From: Bacteroides sp.
GTDB lineage: Bacteria > Bacteroidota > Bacteroidia > Bacteroidales > Bacteroidaceae
Direction: 5' to 3'
Assembly: GCA_015060705.1 (NCBI GenBank)
Contig: SUXY01000016.1
Coordinates: 1-48,168 of the forward strand
DNA: 48,168 nucleotides
This document shows, one piece after another, positions 17,450-26,900 of the stretch; the first letter of the stretch is position 1, and every line of letters starts with the position of its first letter. The position numbers and the translations under genes were made by a program. The notes beneath the pieces were generated by a model. It was not told the DNA's origin, did no database searches, and was given only the letters and a program-made list of their open reading frames with translations.

Positions 17450-18646
17450 ATGAAAGAAAGATTAGTTACCCCTAGTTATATCCTGATTATTGCAGCTAAC
17501 TTCCTGCAATTCTTCGGATTCTGGTTGCTGATTCCGGTACTTCCCTTCTATTTGCAAGAAGTATTCGGTGCCGATAAGACCAGCATCGGGGCTATCCTTT
17601 CTTGCTACACCATAGCGGCGCTCTGCATGCGTCCTTTCTCCGGCTATCTACTGGACACCTTTGCCCGCAAGCCACTCTATTTATTGGCATACTTCTTCTT
17701 TACAACCATGTTCGGTGGATATATGTTGGCAGGTACTCTTACCTTATTCATTATTTTCCGCATCATCCACGGATTTTCCTTTGGTATGGTGACTGTCAGT
17801 GGAAATACCATCGTCATCGACATTATGCCTTCTTCCCGCCGTGGAGAAGGATTAGGATATTATGGATTAGCCAATAATATCGCCATGTCCATCGGTCCCA
17901 TGACAGGGCTTTTCTTGCACGATGCAGCCGTAGGCTATACATTCATTTTTAGCTGCTCACTTGGTGCTTGCCTCATCGGCTTACTTTGCGCCTATTTAGT
18001 AAAAACGCCTTATAAACCACCCGTTAAGCGAGAACCGATTTCATTGGATCGATTCATTCTATTGAAAGGGATTCCGGCAGGCATTAGTTTGTTATTGCTA
18101 TCTATCCCTTACGGCATGACCACCAATTATGTAGCCATGTATGCCAAACAAATAGGGATTACTTCTTCCACCGGTTTCTTCTTTACATTAATGGCAATCG
18201 GTATGGCGATATCCCGCTTATTCTCTGGGAAATTGGTAGACAGAGGAATGATAACCCAAGTTATCAAGGCAGGCCTATTCTTAGTTTGCTTCTGTTTCTT
18301 CGGTTTAAGTGCATGCGGTTGGATTATCCATTGGAATCCAGCAGCCATTACTGCTTTTTTCTACGCCATATCCTTGTTATTAGGCATCGGATTCGGAACC
18401 ATGTTTCCTGCTTACAATACGTTGTTTGTAAATTTGGCTCCCAACAACCAACGAGGAACGGCTACCAGCACATATCTTACCTCATGGGATGTAGGCATTG
18501 GTATCGGTATGGTTGTAGGAGGATATTTGGCAGAAATAGCCACTTTTAAAGTTGCCTACCTAGTAGGTGCCATACTGACTGTGGTTTCTCTTTTCTATTT
18601 TTATCAGAAAGTTTCTCCGCATTTCCATCGTTTCCGTCTGCGCTAA
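17450..18646 (+). CDS. Major facilitator superfamily transporter
   Basis: This 398-residue inner membrane protein has about 12 hydrophobic segments. The loop between helices 2 and 3 reads RPFSGYLLDTFARKPL, matching the MFS signature (G-x3-D-x-x-x-R-K/R), and SGKLVDRG follows in the second half. The family includes drug and sugar-phosphate exporters, and the substrate cannot be told from sequence. I chose the ATG at 17450; an upstream start at 17417 would be inside the pheS terminator. No promoter box was seen between the terminator and this start, so expression may rely on read-through. Its stop codon overlaps that of the opposing gene by four bases. Confidence 0.88.
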   Translation: MKERLVTPSYILIIAANFLQFFGFWLLIPVLPFYLQEVFGADKTSIGAILSCYTIAALCMRPFSGYLLDTFARKPLYLLAYFFFTTMFGGYMLAGTLTLFIIFRIIHGFSFGMVTVSGNTIVIDIMPSSRRGEGLGYYGLANNIAMSIGPMTGLFLHDAAVGYTFIFSCSLGACLIGLLCAYLVKTPYKPPVKREPISLDRFILLKGIPAGISLLLLSIPYGMTTNYVAMYAKQIGITSSTGFFFTLMAIGMAISRLFSGKLVDRGMITQVIKAGLFLVCFCFFGLSACGWIIHWNPAAITAFFYAISLLLGIGFGTMFPAYNTLFVNLAPNNQRGTATSTYLTSWDVGIGIGMVVGGYLAEIATFKVAYLVGAILTVVSLFYFYQKVSPHFHRFRLR

Positions 18647-19791
18647 TATTTATAGGTAAATACCCACATATGAGAAGGACGGTTCCCGTTCAATGAATAT
18701 TGGGCAGAAAGAATAAACGATTCAAACAAAGCAGCATTCTTCAATAAAAATGGAGACAAATAAGTTTGAAAACGATTGGGAGAATCCATCACCTTCTGCA
18801 TATCCACAACCATCGAGAAAGAAGCCTCGTTAGACAAATTAGACATACATTCATTGAACAGCAAACGGTTTCCACTTTCGTTGGCATCATATGCCTCATT
18901 CATATAATATGAAGTAGAATCCTTATCCGACGACATAAATAGATTGGGTTCACTTACAATGGGTACTTCTTTTAACGTTTCCGCCATATCCTCCAATAAA
19001 ACAAGTTCATCCATTCCGAATGTCTCGCCCGTTAGATATACCACATCACTATTCAAGTGGAAATCATATTCACACCAACAAGGTTGATTCATCTTCAAAA
19101 TCGGCATGGAGGGAGTTTGTGTATATAAGGTCAAAAACTCAGAAGACTTCTTGCGGGCAATGATTTGAGAGAATAGGACATCATTATTCAAAGAAGTATC
19201 ATCCATTTGTGCATCAATAACCTCTTCAATCAAACGTTTTTGATAGCTGACAACAAAATAAGTATCCTCAATATATGCAGCAATGAATTCTTCATGACTT
19301 AAAGGATAAACAATAATCGTTTTTCCACGATAGGTTTCCTTTTTCGGAAGAAAGTATTCCGCTGCATAATTCCGAAAAATATCAGACAACATTTGTTCAT
19401 CTGCATTTTCCATTTGAAAATAAACAACTTGATTTTGAGGACTCACCGGCTCATGAAAACTTACCAAGAAATGATCCATATGTTCGCTCAGTCCATGCTC
19501 ATTATCCTGAACATAAAGATTCAATTCTGCCATAAAGAAATCAAACAGTCCAGGAAAATGGAAACCATTTAGTTCCTGATTATAATTCAGCATGGAAGTT
19601 TGATCCAAAACACCCTGTATATGGTCGCTCTCCAATACCCCCGCAACATTGGAAGGTACCAACGAAAATAGATTGACATCCCGACTACGACCGGTTGTTT
19701 CCAAACGCATGAAAGCATAGAACCCTACTGCAAAACAAAACAAAAGGACAGAAGTTATGGTTCCTATTTTTACAATTGTCTTCAGTTGCAT
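18643..19791 (-). CDS. Membrane-anchored protein of unknown function
   Basis: I do not recognise this 382-residue protein. It has one N-terminal transmembrane segment (IGTITSVLLFCFAVGFYAFM), no lipobox, and a large extracytoplasmic domain. This domain begins with VNLFSLVPSNVAGVLESDHI and resembles bacterial anchored proteins of unknown function whose domain opens with a P-x-D/N-x-x-x-V-L-type strand. I chose the ATG at 19791; one at 19818 adds nine residues. The gene is convergent with the MFS gene and divergent from the AraC regulator. A palindrome overlaps its likely promoter. Confidence 0.6.
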   Translation of the reverse strand: MQLKTIVKIGTITSVLLFCFAVGFYAFMRLETTGRSRDVNLFSLVPSNVAGVLESDHIQGVLDQTSMLNYNQELNGFHFPGLFDFFMAELNLYVQDNEHGLSEHMDHFLVSFHEPVSPQNQVVYFQMENADEQMLSDIFRNYAAEYFLPKKETYRGKTIIVYPLSHEEFIAAYIEDTYFVVSYQKRLIEEVIDAQMDDTSLNNDVLFSQIIARKKSSEFLTLYTQTPSMPILKMNQPCWCEYDFHLNSDVVYLTGETFGMDELVLLEDMAETLKEVPIVSEPNLFMSSDKDSTSYYMNEAYDANESGNRLLFNECMSNLSNEASFSMVVDMQKVMDSPNRFQTYLSPFLLKNAALFESFILSAQYSLNGNRPSHMWVFTYKY

Positions 19792-19815
19792 AGGCCTTGT
19801 TTTATATTTTTTTTG

Positions 19816-19845
19816 CAAATATAGTTAGTTTATTAAGATATCAAA
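19816..19845 (-). promoter_or_regulatory. Candidate promoter of the membrane-anchored unknown gene
   Basis: On the minus strand a -33 TTTG (19842-19845) and a -7 TATATTTG (19816-19823) are separated by 18 bases, close to the Bacteroidetes consensus spacing. The box ends 24 bases before the chosen ATG. Confidence 0.6.
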
Positions 19846-19856
19846 AGACTTTTGAT
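19840..19856. promoter_or_regulatory. 17-bp perfect palindrome, possible operator
   Basis: ATCAAAAG-A-CTTTTGAT has exact 8-base arms around one base. It overlaps the -33 element of the minus-strand promoter in the divergent region shared with the AraC gene. Operator function is inferred from position. Confidence 0.4.
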
Positions 19857-19983
19857 GGATTTTTTCACATTAATATGCTTTTATATCCATCCATTAATTT
19901 CATCTTTCACTTCAGATAACACTAATAGAAAAAAATTGTTCAAAAACATCATTCTTCTAGATACAGCATTTCAAAAATAGCCA

Positions 19984-19991
19984 TATATTTG
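19984..19991 (+). promoter_or_regulatory. Candidate -7 box for the AraC-type regulator gene
   Basis: TATATTTG fits TAnnTTTG and lies 26 bases upstream of the regulator ATG. Confidence 0.5.
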
Positions 19992-20017
19992 CACAAACTA
20001 ATACTTTTTTACCCCAC

Positions 20018-20911
20018 ATGAATCAATCACTGGAAAACCAAGTCATGCGCGAAATCACTCCTTTATCGGACAAGGACTGTTTCTATATCGGCGAACGTAT
20101 CAAAACGGAATTCACTTATCCTATTCATCACCACGATGAATACGAACTGAATTTCATTGAGCAAGCTGCCGGAGTAAGACGAGTGATAGGTGACTCTACG
20201 GAAGTCATCAACGATTTCGACTTAGTGTTGATTACTGGCCGTGATTTGGAACATGTTTGGGAACAACATGAATGTTCATCCAAACGTATTCATGAAATCA
20301 CAATACACTTTTCTTCCCAATTGTTCAATGAAAGTCTGTTGAACAAAAACCAATTGGAATCCATTCATAAGATGTTCGAGAAAGCTAAGAACGGATTAAG
20401 TTTTCCAATGCCTGCCATCATGAAGGTATACTCCCACTTATGCTCTCTATCATCCGAACAAGGGTTTTATGCTTTCATCAAGTTTCTGACCATTTTATAT
20501 GAATTGTCTTTATACACAGAAGACGCCAAAGCACTTTCTAGCAGTTCCTTTGCCAAGATTGAGCCAACATTCAACAGCCGACGTATCCATAAAATACAAA
20601 AATACATCAATGACAATTACCGCGAAGAAATTCGCTTGGAACACATGGCCCATCTGGTAGGCATGACTTCCACCTCTTTCAGCCGCTTCTTCAAGCTCCG
20701 TACCGGAAAGACACTTTCGGATTATGTCATCGATATCCGAATCGGATTTGCCAGCCGTCTGCTGGTAGACACAACCATGTCCGTTGCCGAAATCTGTTAC
20801 GAATGTGGATTCAACAATCTTTCCAATTTCAACCGTATCTTCAAGAAGAAGAAAGACTGTTCGCCGAAAGAATTCCGTGAATACTACCGGAAGAAAAAAA
20901 TCATCTTCTAG
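20018..20911 (+). CDS. AraC-family transcriptional regulator, likely of the mannan locus
   Basis: This 297-residue cytosolic regulator has an N-terminal cupin-type sensor domain (residues about 15-110, with PIHHHDEYELNFI) and a C-terminal double helix-turn-helix domain (about residues 190-297). The first DNA-binding helix region is EHMAHLVGMTSTSFSRFF and the second AEICYECGFNNLSNFNRIF, both close to the AraC signature. No membrane segment is present, so it should bind a soluble ligand, plausibly a mannan-derived oligosaccharide taken into the cell. It stands directly upstream of the mannan genes in the same orientation but is followed by a terminator, so it is probably transcribed separately. 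Confidence 0.9.
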   Translation: MNQSLENQVMREITPLSDKDCFYIGERIKTEFTYPIHHHDEYELNFIEQAAGVRRVIGDSTEVINDFDLVLITGRDLEHVWEQHECSSKRIHEITIHFSSQLFNESLLNKNQLESIHKMFEKAKNGLSFPMPAIMKVYSHLCSLSSEQGFYAFIKFLTILYELSLYTEDAKALSSSSFAKIEPTFNSRRIHKIQKYINDNYREEIRLEHMAHLVGMTSTSFSRFFKLRTGKTLSDYVIDIRIGFASRLLVDTTMSVAEICYECGFNNLSNFNRIFKKKKDCSPKEFREYYRKKKIIF

Positions 20912-20966
20912 TCAAATCATATCAGAATATGACAAGATAATATCGTTACTTCTAAACTTCACTATT

Positions 20967-20974
20967 TATCTTTG
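20967..20974 (+). promoter_or_regulatory. Candidate -7 box upstream of a terminated leader or small RNA
   Basis: TATCTTTG fits TAnnTTTG. It lies 56 bases downstream of the AraC gene stop and 78 bases upstream of a strong terminator, so a transcript starting here would be short. Confidence 0.45.
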
Positions 20975-20980
20975 CATTAC

Positions 20981-21092
20981 AAAACATTCTCTCTTTTGTT
21001 TTAACATAAAGATATTTAGTTAGGTTAGGTTAACGTTTATAAAAAGGTTGTAACAAGAGTTTCCTTACAGCGGCAAGGGAGCTCTTGTTTTT
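20981..21092 (+). ncRNA. Candidate small RNA or attenuated leader of about 110 nucleotides
   Basis: The candidate is defined by the -7 box at 20967-20974 and the intrinsic terminator ending near 21092. There is no convincing reading frame inside. The stretch contains the direct repeat TTAGGTTAGGTTAAC. An alternative reading is simply the 3' untranslated region of the AraC gene with a chance promoter match. Start position is estimated from the usual distance to the -7 box. Confidence 0.35.
21052..21092 (+). terminator. Intrinsic terminator between the AraC and esterase genes
   Basis: AACAAGAG (21052-21059) pairs with CTCTTGTT (21082-21089). An inner CCTT/AAGG stem and a T-tract follow the usual rho-independent layout. 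Confidence 0.8.
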
Positions 21093-21159
21093 ATTTCCCC
21101 TTCACAAAATAGCATAACAAACAGGCAAAAAAGTATCGGTTAATTTTCCTATCATTATT

Positions 21160-21167
21160 TACTTTTG
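21160..21167 (+). promoter_or_regulatory. Candidate -7 box for the CE7 esterase gene
   Basis: TACTTTTG fits TAnnTTTG and lies 27 bases upstream of the esterase ATG, after the terminator. Confidence 0.5.
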
Positions 21168-21194
21168 TCTAAAGAACATTAAAATCTATATTCT

Positions 21195-22472
21195 ATGAAA
21201 CGTATCTTCATACTATGTACATGCTTAACCTTCTTTTTGCTAGGTATTCAAGCTCAAATCAAAGGTAACGAAATCCGAGTCGTCGTATCTCCCGACCATA
21301 CCGACTGGACATATCAACTCAATGAAAAATGCACATTCCGTATCCAAGTCTACAAAGCACAAAACTTGTTGCCGGGAGCAGTTATCGACTACGAATTGGG
21401 GCCAGAAATGTACCCTACAGAAAAGAAAGAAGGTATTGTATTGAAAAATGGCGAATTGACTGTCAAATCACAAATGAACAAGCCTGGGTTCATTCGTTGC
21501 AAGGTCAAAGCCCATGTCAACGGACGTACTTATGAAGGTATCGCCGCTGCTGCTTATGCACCCGATCAAATTACCGCCAAAGTACAGAATCCGGCAGATT
21601 TCGATGAATTCTGGAGCAACTCACTTGCAGAGGCCAGAAAGACTCCTTTGAAACCTACCATGGAACTGCTTCCCGAGCGTTGTACAGAGACAGTCAACGT
21701 TTACCATGTAAGTTTCCAGAACATGCGTTGGGGATCACGCACATACGGTATCCTTTGTATGCCCAAAACACCGGGTAAATACCCTGCTCTTCTTCGCGTT
21801 CCTGGAGCAGGTATCCGTCCTTATTATGGCGATATACAAACTGCAGAGAAAGGTGCCATCACGTTGGAAATAGGAGTACATGGCATACCTGTCACCATGA
21901 CACAAGACTATTATGACAAACTCTTTCAAGGGGCAATTTATTCTTATTGGACCACCAATTCCGACAACCGTGATGACTTCTATTATAAACGTGTATTCAT
22001 CGGAGCCGTTCGTGCAGTAGATTTCATTTGCAGTCTTCCTGAATATAATGGTAAAGCCTTGGGAGTTACCGGCAGTAGTCAAGGAGGGGCATTGTCATTC
22101 GCTACCGCAGCCCTTGACAATCGAGTTACCTTCTTGGCAGCCATTCACCCTGCCATGTGCGACCATGAAGCGTTCCTTTATGGACAAGCCGGCGGATGGC
22201 CACATTATTTCTATTGGCAAAAAGCCGACAAAGCCCGTTTGGAAACTAGCAGATATTACGACTCTGTGAATTTTGCCCGTCGAGTGCAAGTACCAGGATG
22301 GTATAGTTGGGGGTATAATGACGACGTATGTCCACCGACCTCCATGTATGCCGCCTACAACAGCTTAACCGCCCCTAAAGAATTAGAGCTCTATTTGGAA
22401 ACAGCTCATTTCTGGTATCAGGAACAATATGATGCCTGGAACGAATGGCTTTGGGAACAACTTGGTTTATAA
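21195..22472 (+). CDS. Secreted CE7-type acetyl esterase (acetyl-xylan esterase family)
   Basis: This 425-residue exported protein has a signal peptide ending near LLGIQAQ. It has an N-terminal beta-sandwich-like domain (about residues 25-125) and then an alpha/beta-hydrolase domain of the AXE1/CE7 family. The nucleophile elbow VTGSSQGGA contains Ser295. Asp377 in GYNDDVCPP and His405 in LETAHFWYQ complete the predicted triad. CE7 enzymes remove O-acetyl groups from xylan-type oligosaccharides and other acetyl esters. Here the neighbours are mannan enzymes, so acetylated (gluco)mannan oligosaccharides are the likely substrate (inferred). It is 17 bases upstream of the epimerase gene and forms one unit with it. 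Confidence 0.85.
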   Translation: MKRIFILCTCLTFFLLGIQAQIKGNEIRVVVSPDHTDWTYQLNEKCTFRIQVYKAQNLLPGAVIDYELGPEMYPTEKKEGIVLKNGELTVKSQMNKPGFIRCKVKAHVNGRTYEGIAAAAYAPDQITAKVQNPADFDEFWSNSLAEARKTPLKPTMELLPERCTETVNVYHVSFQNMRWGSRTYGILCMPKTPGKYPALLRVPGAGIRPYYGDIQTAEKGAITLEIGVHGIPVTMTQDYYDKLFQGAIYSYWTTNSDNRDDFYYKRVFIGAVRAVDFICSLPEYNGKALGVTGSSQGGALSFATAALDNRVTFLAAIHPAMCDHEAFLYGQAGGWPHYFYWQKADKARLETSRYYDSVNFARRVQVPGWYSWGYNDDVCPPTSMYAAYNSLTAPKELELYLETAHFWYQEQYDAWNEWLWEQLGL

Positions 22473-22489
22473 ATTTAAATTAACTGCTT

Positions 22490-23680
22490 ATGAACGCTAC
22501 CACTACCACGTTAAAGCATGAAGTTCAAGAGGTTTTAACCAACAACATACTCCCCTTTTGGACTAATCGAATGATAGACAGCCGCGGAGGTTTTTATGGA
22601 CGCATCAACGGCAATAACGAACTCATCGCCGAAGCCGACAAGGGAGCGATACTCAACGCCCGCATCCTTTGGACATTCTCTGCAGCCTATCGTTTGCTCC
22701 GCCGGAAAGACTATCTGCAAGTGGCAACCCGTGCCAAACGAGTCATCATCCACGATTTCTTTGACAAGGAATACGGAGGTATCTATTGGTCCTTGAATTG
22801 CAATGGTATCCCCATTGACACTAAGAAACAAATCTATGCACTCGGATTTGCCATTTACGGATTAAGCGAATATTATCGGGCTACTGCTGACCAAGAAGCT
22901 CTAGAATACGCAATCCGTCTCTTCAATGACATCGAAGCACATAGTTTTGACACCGTAAAGAATGGTTATTTCGAAGCAACCACTCGCGATTGGCAAGAAA
23001 TAGCAGACATGCGACTGAGTGAAAAGGATGCAAACGAACGCAAGACCATGAACACTCATCTCCATATCCTGGAGCCATACACCAACCTTTATCGAGTATG
23101 GAAAGACGAACGGTTGAAACAACAGATCCACAATCTGGTGAATTTATTCATCCATCAAATCAAACATCCGGAGACTCATCATCTACAACTGTTCTTTGAC
23201 GATGATTGGAATAGCAAGTATGATATTATATCTTATGGTCACGACATCGAAGCTTCCTGGCTCATTCACGAAGCTGCATTGGAATTAGGTGATGCACAAC
23301 TATTAACCGAAATAGAATCAGTCATCCAACAAATTGCTTGCGCAGCTTCCGAAGGACTTACCGCCCAAGGTGGCATGATGTATGAAAAAGATGTCAAGCA
23401 GAACCACACTGATACTGATTTGCACTGGTGGGTACAGGCTGAAACAGTCGTTGGATACTTGAATATCTATCAACATTTCGGCGATGAAGACAGTCTTCAG
23501 AAAGCCGTGAACTGTTGGAATTTCATCAAGAATCATTTGATAGACCACACCCACGGCGAATGGCTATGGAGCGTACACCTGGACGGAACGCCTAACCATG
23601 TAGACGACAAAGCTGGTTTTTGGAAATGTCCTTATCACAACGGACGCATGTGCATGGAAATCATGGAAAGATTCAAATAG
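22490..23680 (+). CDS. Mannobiose/cellobiose 2-epimerase
   Basis: This 396-residue cytosolic enzyme of the N-acylglucosamine 2-epimerase family has an (alpha/alpha)6-barrel. It should convert beta-1,4-mannobiose to mannosyl-glucose, the substrate of the GH130 phosphorylase encoded further downstream. Family-like features are RGGFYGRINGNN, KGAILNARILWTFSAAYRL, KTMNTHLHILEPYTNLYR with a conserved His, SYGHDIEASWLIHEAA, and the C-terminal KAGFWKCPYHNGRMC. There is no signal peptide. The same enzyme pair is known from the Bacteroides fragilis mannan pathway, which supports mannobiose over cellobiose as the substrate. It is followed by the SusC leader region. Confidence 0.9.
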   Translation: MNATTTTLKHEVQEVLTNNILPFWTNRMIDSRGGFYGRINGNNELIAEADKGAILNARILWTFSAAYRLLRRKDYLQVATRAKRVIIHDFFDKEYGGIYWSLNCNGIPIDTKKQIYALGFAIYGLSEYYRATADQEALEYAIRLFNDIEAHSFDTVKNGYFEATTRDWQEIADMRLSEKDANERKTMNTHLHILEPYTNLYRVWKDERLKQQIHNLVNLFIHQIKHPETHHLQLFFDDDWNSKYDIISYGHDIEASWLIHEAALELGDAQLLTEIESVIQQIACAASEGLTAQGGMMYEKDVKQNHTDTDLHWWVQAETVVGYLNIYQHFGDEDSLQKAVNCWNFIKNHLIDHTHGEWLWSVHLDGTPNHVDDKAGFWKCPYHNGRMCMEIMERFK

Positions 23681-23946
23681 TATCATTATATGGCAAAATT
23701 GTATTTGTTTAGAAATGTGAAATCAACTTAATTTGCCATGTTGAAAGTTCTATGACAACATAGAGAACGATTTGAAAGAAAAGAGAATATAATTATAATA
23801 TAAAGAAACCTGAAAAACCAGACAGCCTATGGGGAACGACTGAAAAACGCCATTACCGACTTCGATTACAAGTAGGTAATATGAGAGAAATTAACCTTTA
23901 TCATAAGAACAATCTTATGAATTATTAATCTAAGAAAAGACACAGT
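23681..23946 (+). promoter_or_regulatory. SusC leader region with two hairpins
   Basis: This 266-base gap upstream of susC holds a spaced dyad (TGGCAAAATT at 23691 and AATTTGCCA at 23730). It also holds a hairpin at 23852-23880 (ATTACC and ACTT pairing with AAGT and GGTAAT). A perfect 8-bp hairpin (TCATAAGA-ACAA-TCTTATGA) lies at 23901-23920, 26 bases before the susC ATG. No clear TAnnTTTG promoter box was seen. The hairpins may shape translation or stability of the susC message (inferred). Confidence 0.45.
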
Positions 23947-26900
23947 ATGAATCTAAAAATTAAAAAGAACGCGCTGGTAGCAAGTGCATGTATGGCATTC
24001 TTGCTCGGTGGCGCACCTCAGGTTTGGGCTGCAGATTTTGATTCAGTAACCGCAGCACAACAACAGACTAAGAAGATTACTGGTACCATCCTCGACCAAG
24101 CCGGTATTCCGGTGATTGGAGCCAACGTACTTGAAAAGGGTACAAGCAATGGTACTATCACTAATCTGGACGGTAAGTTCACATTGAACGTGAAGCCGGG
24201 TGCTACTTTGCACATCTCTTACATTGGTTACAAGGTAGAAGAAATTACCGTAGGCAGTGCACAGAATTATCAAATCACATTGAAAGAAGATACCGAACGC
24301 TTGGACGAAGTAGTAGTAGTAGGTTACGGTATCCAGAAGAAGAAACTCGTTACAGGTGCTACTGTAGAAGTAAAGGGAGAAGATATTGCCAAATTGAACA
24401 CCACTCAAGCATTGGGTGCTCTCCAGAGCCAGACTCCGGGTGTTAACATCCAAGCCAACTCTGGTCAACCAGGTGATGGTTTCAAGATTTCTATCCGTGG
24501 TGCCGGTACTAACGGTAACACCGCTCCTCTTTATATTATTGACGGTGTAGCAGGTGACATCAACAATTTGAACCCTGCCGACATCGAACGTATCGACGTT
24601 TTGAAGGATGCAGCCTCTTGTGCCATCTATGGTTCTGCCGCAGCTAATGGTGTTATCCTCGTTACCACCAAGCAAGGTAAGGAAGGTAAGCTCCAAATCA
24701 GCTACGACGCCAACATCGGTATTTCGAATGTATACAGACTTCCACAGATGTTGACAGCTAAGCAATACATGGAAGTTCAGGACGTAATGCAATTCAACAC
24801 CGGTTCTCCTCTTTGGAACTGGAGCGATTACCTCGATGCAGATTTGCTTGCAGCTTATCAAAGCGGTGCAAATCCGGGTACCAATTGGGTAGAAGCCATC
24901 CGCAACAAGGATGCTGTCACTACCAGCCATGCATTGAACATCACTGGTGGTACAGACCGCAGCAAGATTTCTTTAGGTGCCGGTTATCAGTACCAAGACG
25001 GTGTATTCGGTAACGTAGTGAAGTCAGACTACCGCCGTTTCACATTCCGTATCAACTCTGAACATATCCTCTACCGCAACTCAAAGGGTATGGATGTAGT
25101 CAAGGTGGGTGAAACCATGTACTACTCTCACAAGCAGTCACAAGGTATCCAGATTGGTAACCAATATTCCAATGCTCTTTCTACTATGCTTCGTGCCAAC
25201 CCGTTGGTTCCGATGTATAACGCAGACGGTGAATATTTCAATTGGGAAGACATCCAGAACTCAGGTACAAAGGGTTTGCAAAACTACAACCAATATACAG
25301 TCAATCCGATTTTAGTATTGGTTAATAGCCAAAATGCTGCCAACAAGAGTGTAAATCATGGCTTCAACTTGAGCGGTTACTTGGAAATCCAACCTATCAA
25401 GAACTTGATTTATCGTGGTCAAGTGAACTACAACCAAAGCACTTGGTCTTGGAGAAGCTTCTTGCCGGTATTTACAGCCAATGCATTGACAGCCGACGGT
25501 TTCCGTAGCGAAAGCCAAGCTACCAACCAATTGGGTACAGGTTGGGGATGGAGTACAACCAACACTTTGAACTACCGCTTCGACATCAAAGACCATAACT
25601 TCGACGTATTGTTGGGTACAGAATATGGCGAAAGCCGTCCGGATTACGGTTTTAGCTTGAGCGCTACTGCATCAAATGCTATCTTCGACGACTTGAGACA
25701 TGCTTACATGGACTACATGAAGAACAATGCTTCTGCTACTGTATCAGGTTCTCCTTACGGTGACTCACGCAGCTTCTCATACTTCGGTCGTTTGAACTAT
25801 AACTGGAAAGAAACTTACATGTTGTCTGCTATCATGCGCGCCGACGGTAATTCTAAGTTTGCTCCGGGTCAACGTTGGGGTTACTTCCCATCAGTTTCTG
25901 CAGGTTGGGTAATCTCTAACGAAGCATTCATGGAAGATTTGCAAGGCAAGATTGATTTCTTGAAGCTCCGCGCTGGTTGGGGACAGAACGGTAATGCCGG
26001 TTCTGTAGGTAACTTCCAATGGCAAGGTACTTTCCAATTCGGTCCTTATGGTAACTATTCATTCAACAGCAACAAGGACGGTTACACATCCGGTGCTTAC
26101 CCAAGCCGTTTGGAAAACTTGGATTTGACATGGGAAACTTCTGAACAGATGAACATCGGTTTGGATGCACGTTTCTTGAACAGCCGCTTGAACTTCACTT
26201 TCGACTACTACCAGAAGAAAACTAAGGACTTGCTCGTTCAGGTTCCTATCGATGCTTCTACAGGTTTCAGCACCATGTGGAGCAATGCCGGTACTGTAAA
26301 GAACGAAGGTTTTGAAGTGGCACTTGCATGGCACGACCAAATTGGTAAGGATTTCAACTACAACATTGGTTGGAACATGGCTTACAACAAGAATAAGGTA
26401 ACTGAAGTTAATTCTTCTCAAAAGTACAACAACGGTGGTAACGACCTCCTTTCACAAGGTACAGGTGTGATTGCACGCTTCGAAGAAGGTCACCCAATCG
26501 GTTACTTCTGGGGTTACAAGACTGACGGCGTTATTCAGAACGAACAAGACTTGGCAGCTTACAAGTCAACATTGTTGAACGGTGACCCAGCTAACTCAAG
26601 ACAAGGTTCTAGCTTGCAGGTAGGTGACTTGAAGTTCGTGGACGTTAACGGTGACGGTATCTTGAACGACAACGATAAGACCAACCTCGGTAATCCTCAT
26701 CCGGATGTAACTATGGGTATCAACCTCGGTGCTTCTTACAAGGGCTTCGATTTCAATGTAACAGGTTTCGCTGCATTGGGTCAGGAAGTAGCTCGTTCTT
26801 ATCGTAAGTTCGCTGACGGTGCACAAGAAAACTTTACTACTGAAGTATACGATTACTGGAACGGTGAAGGCACATCCAACAAGTATCCTCGTTTTGCACG

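Noticed and set aside
20912-21194. tRNA gene or known riboswitch
   Set aside because: No cloverleaf, CCA end or recognisable aptamer core was seen. A simple stem terminator explains the main structure.
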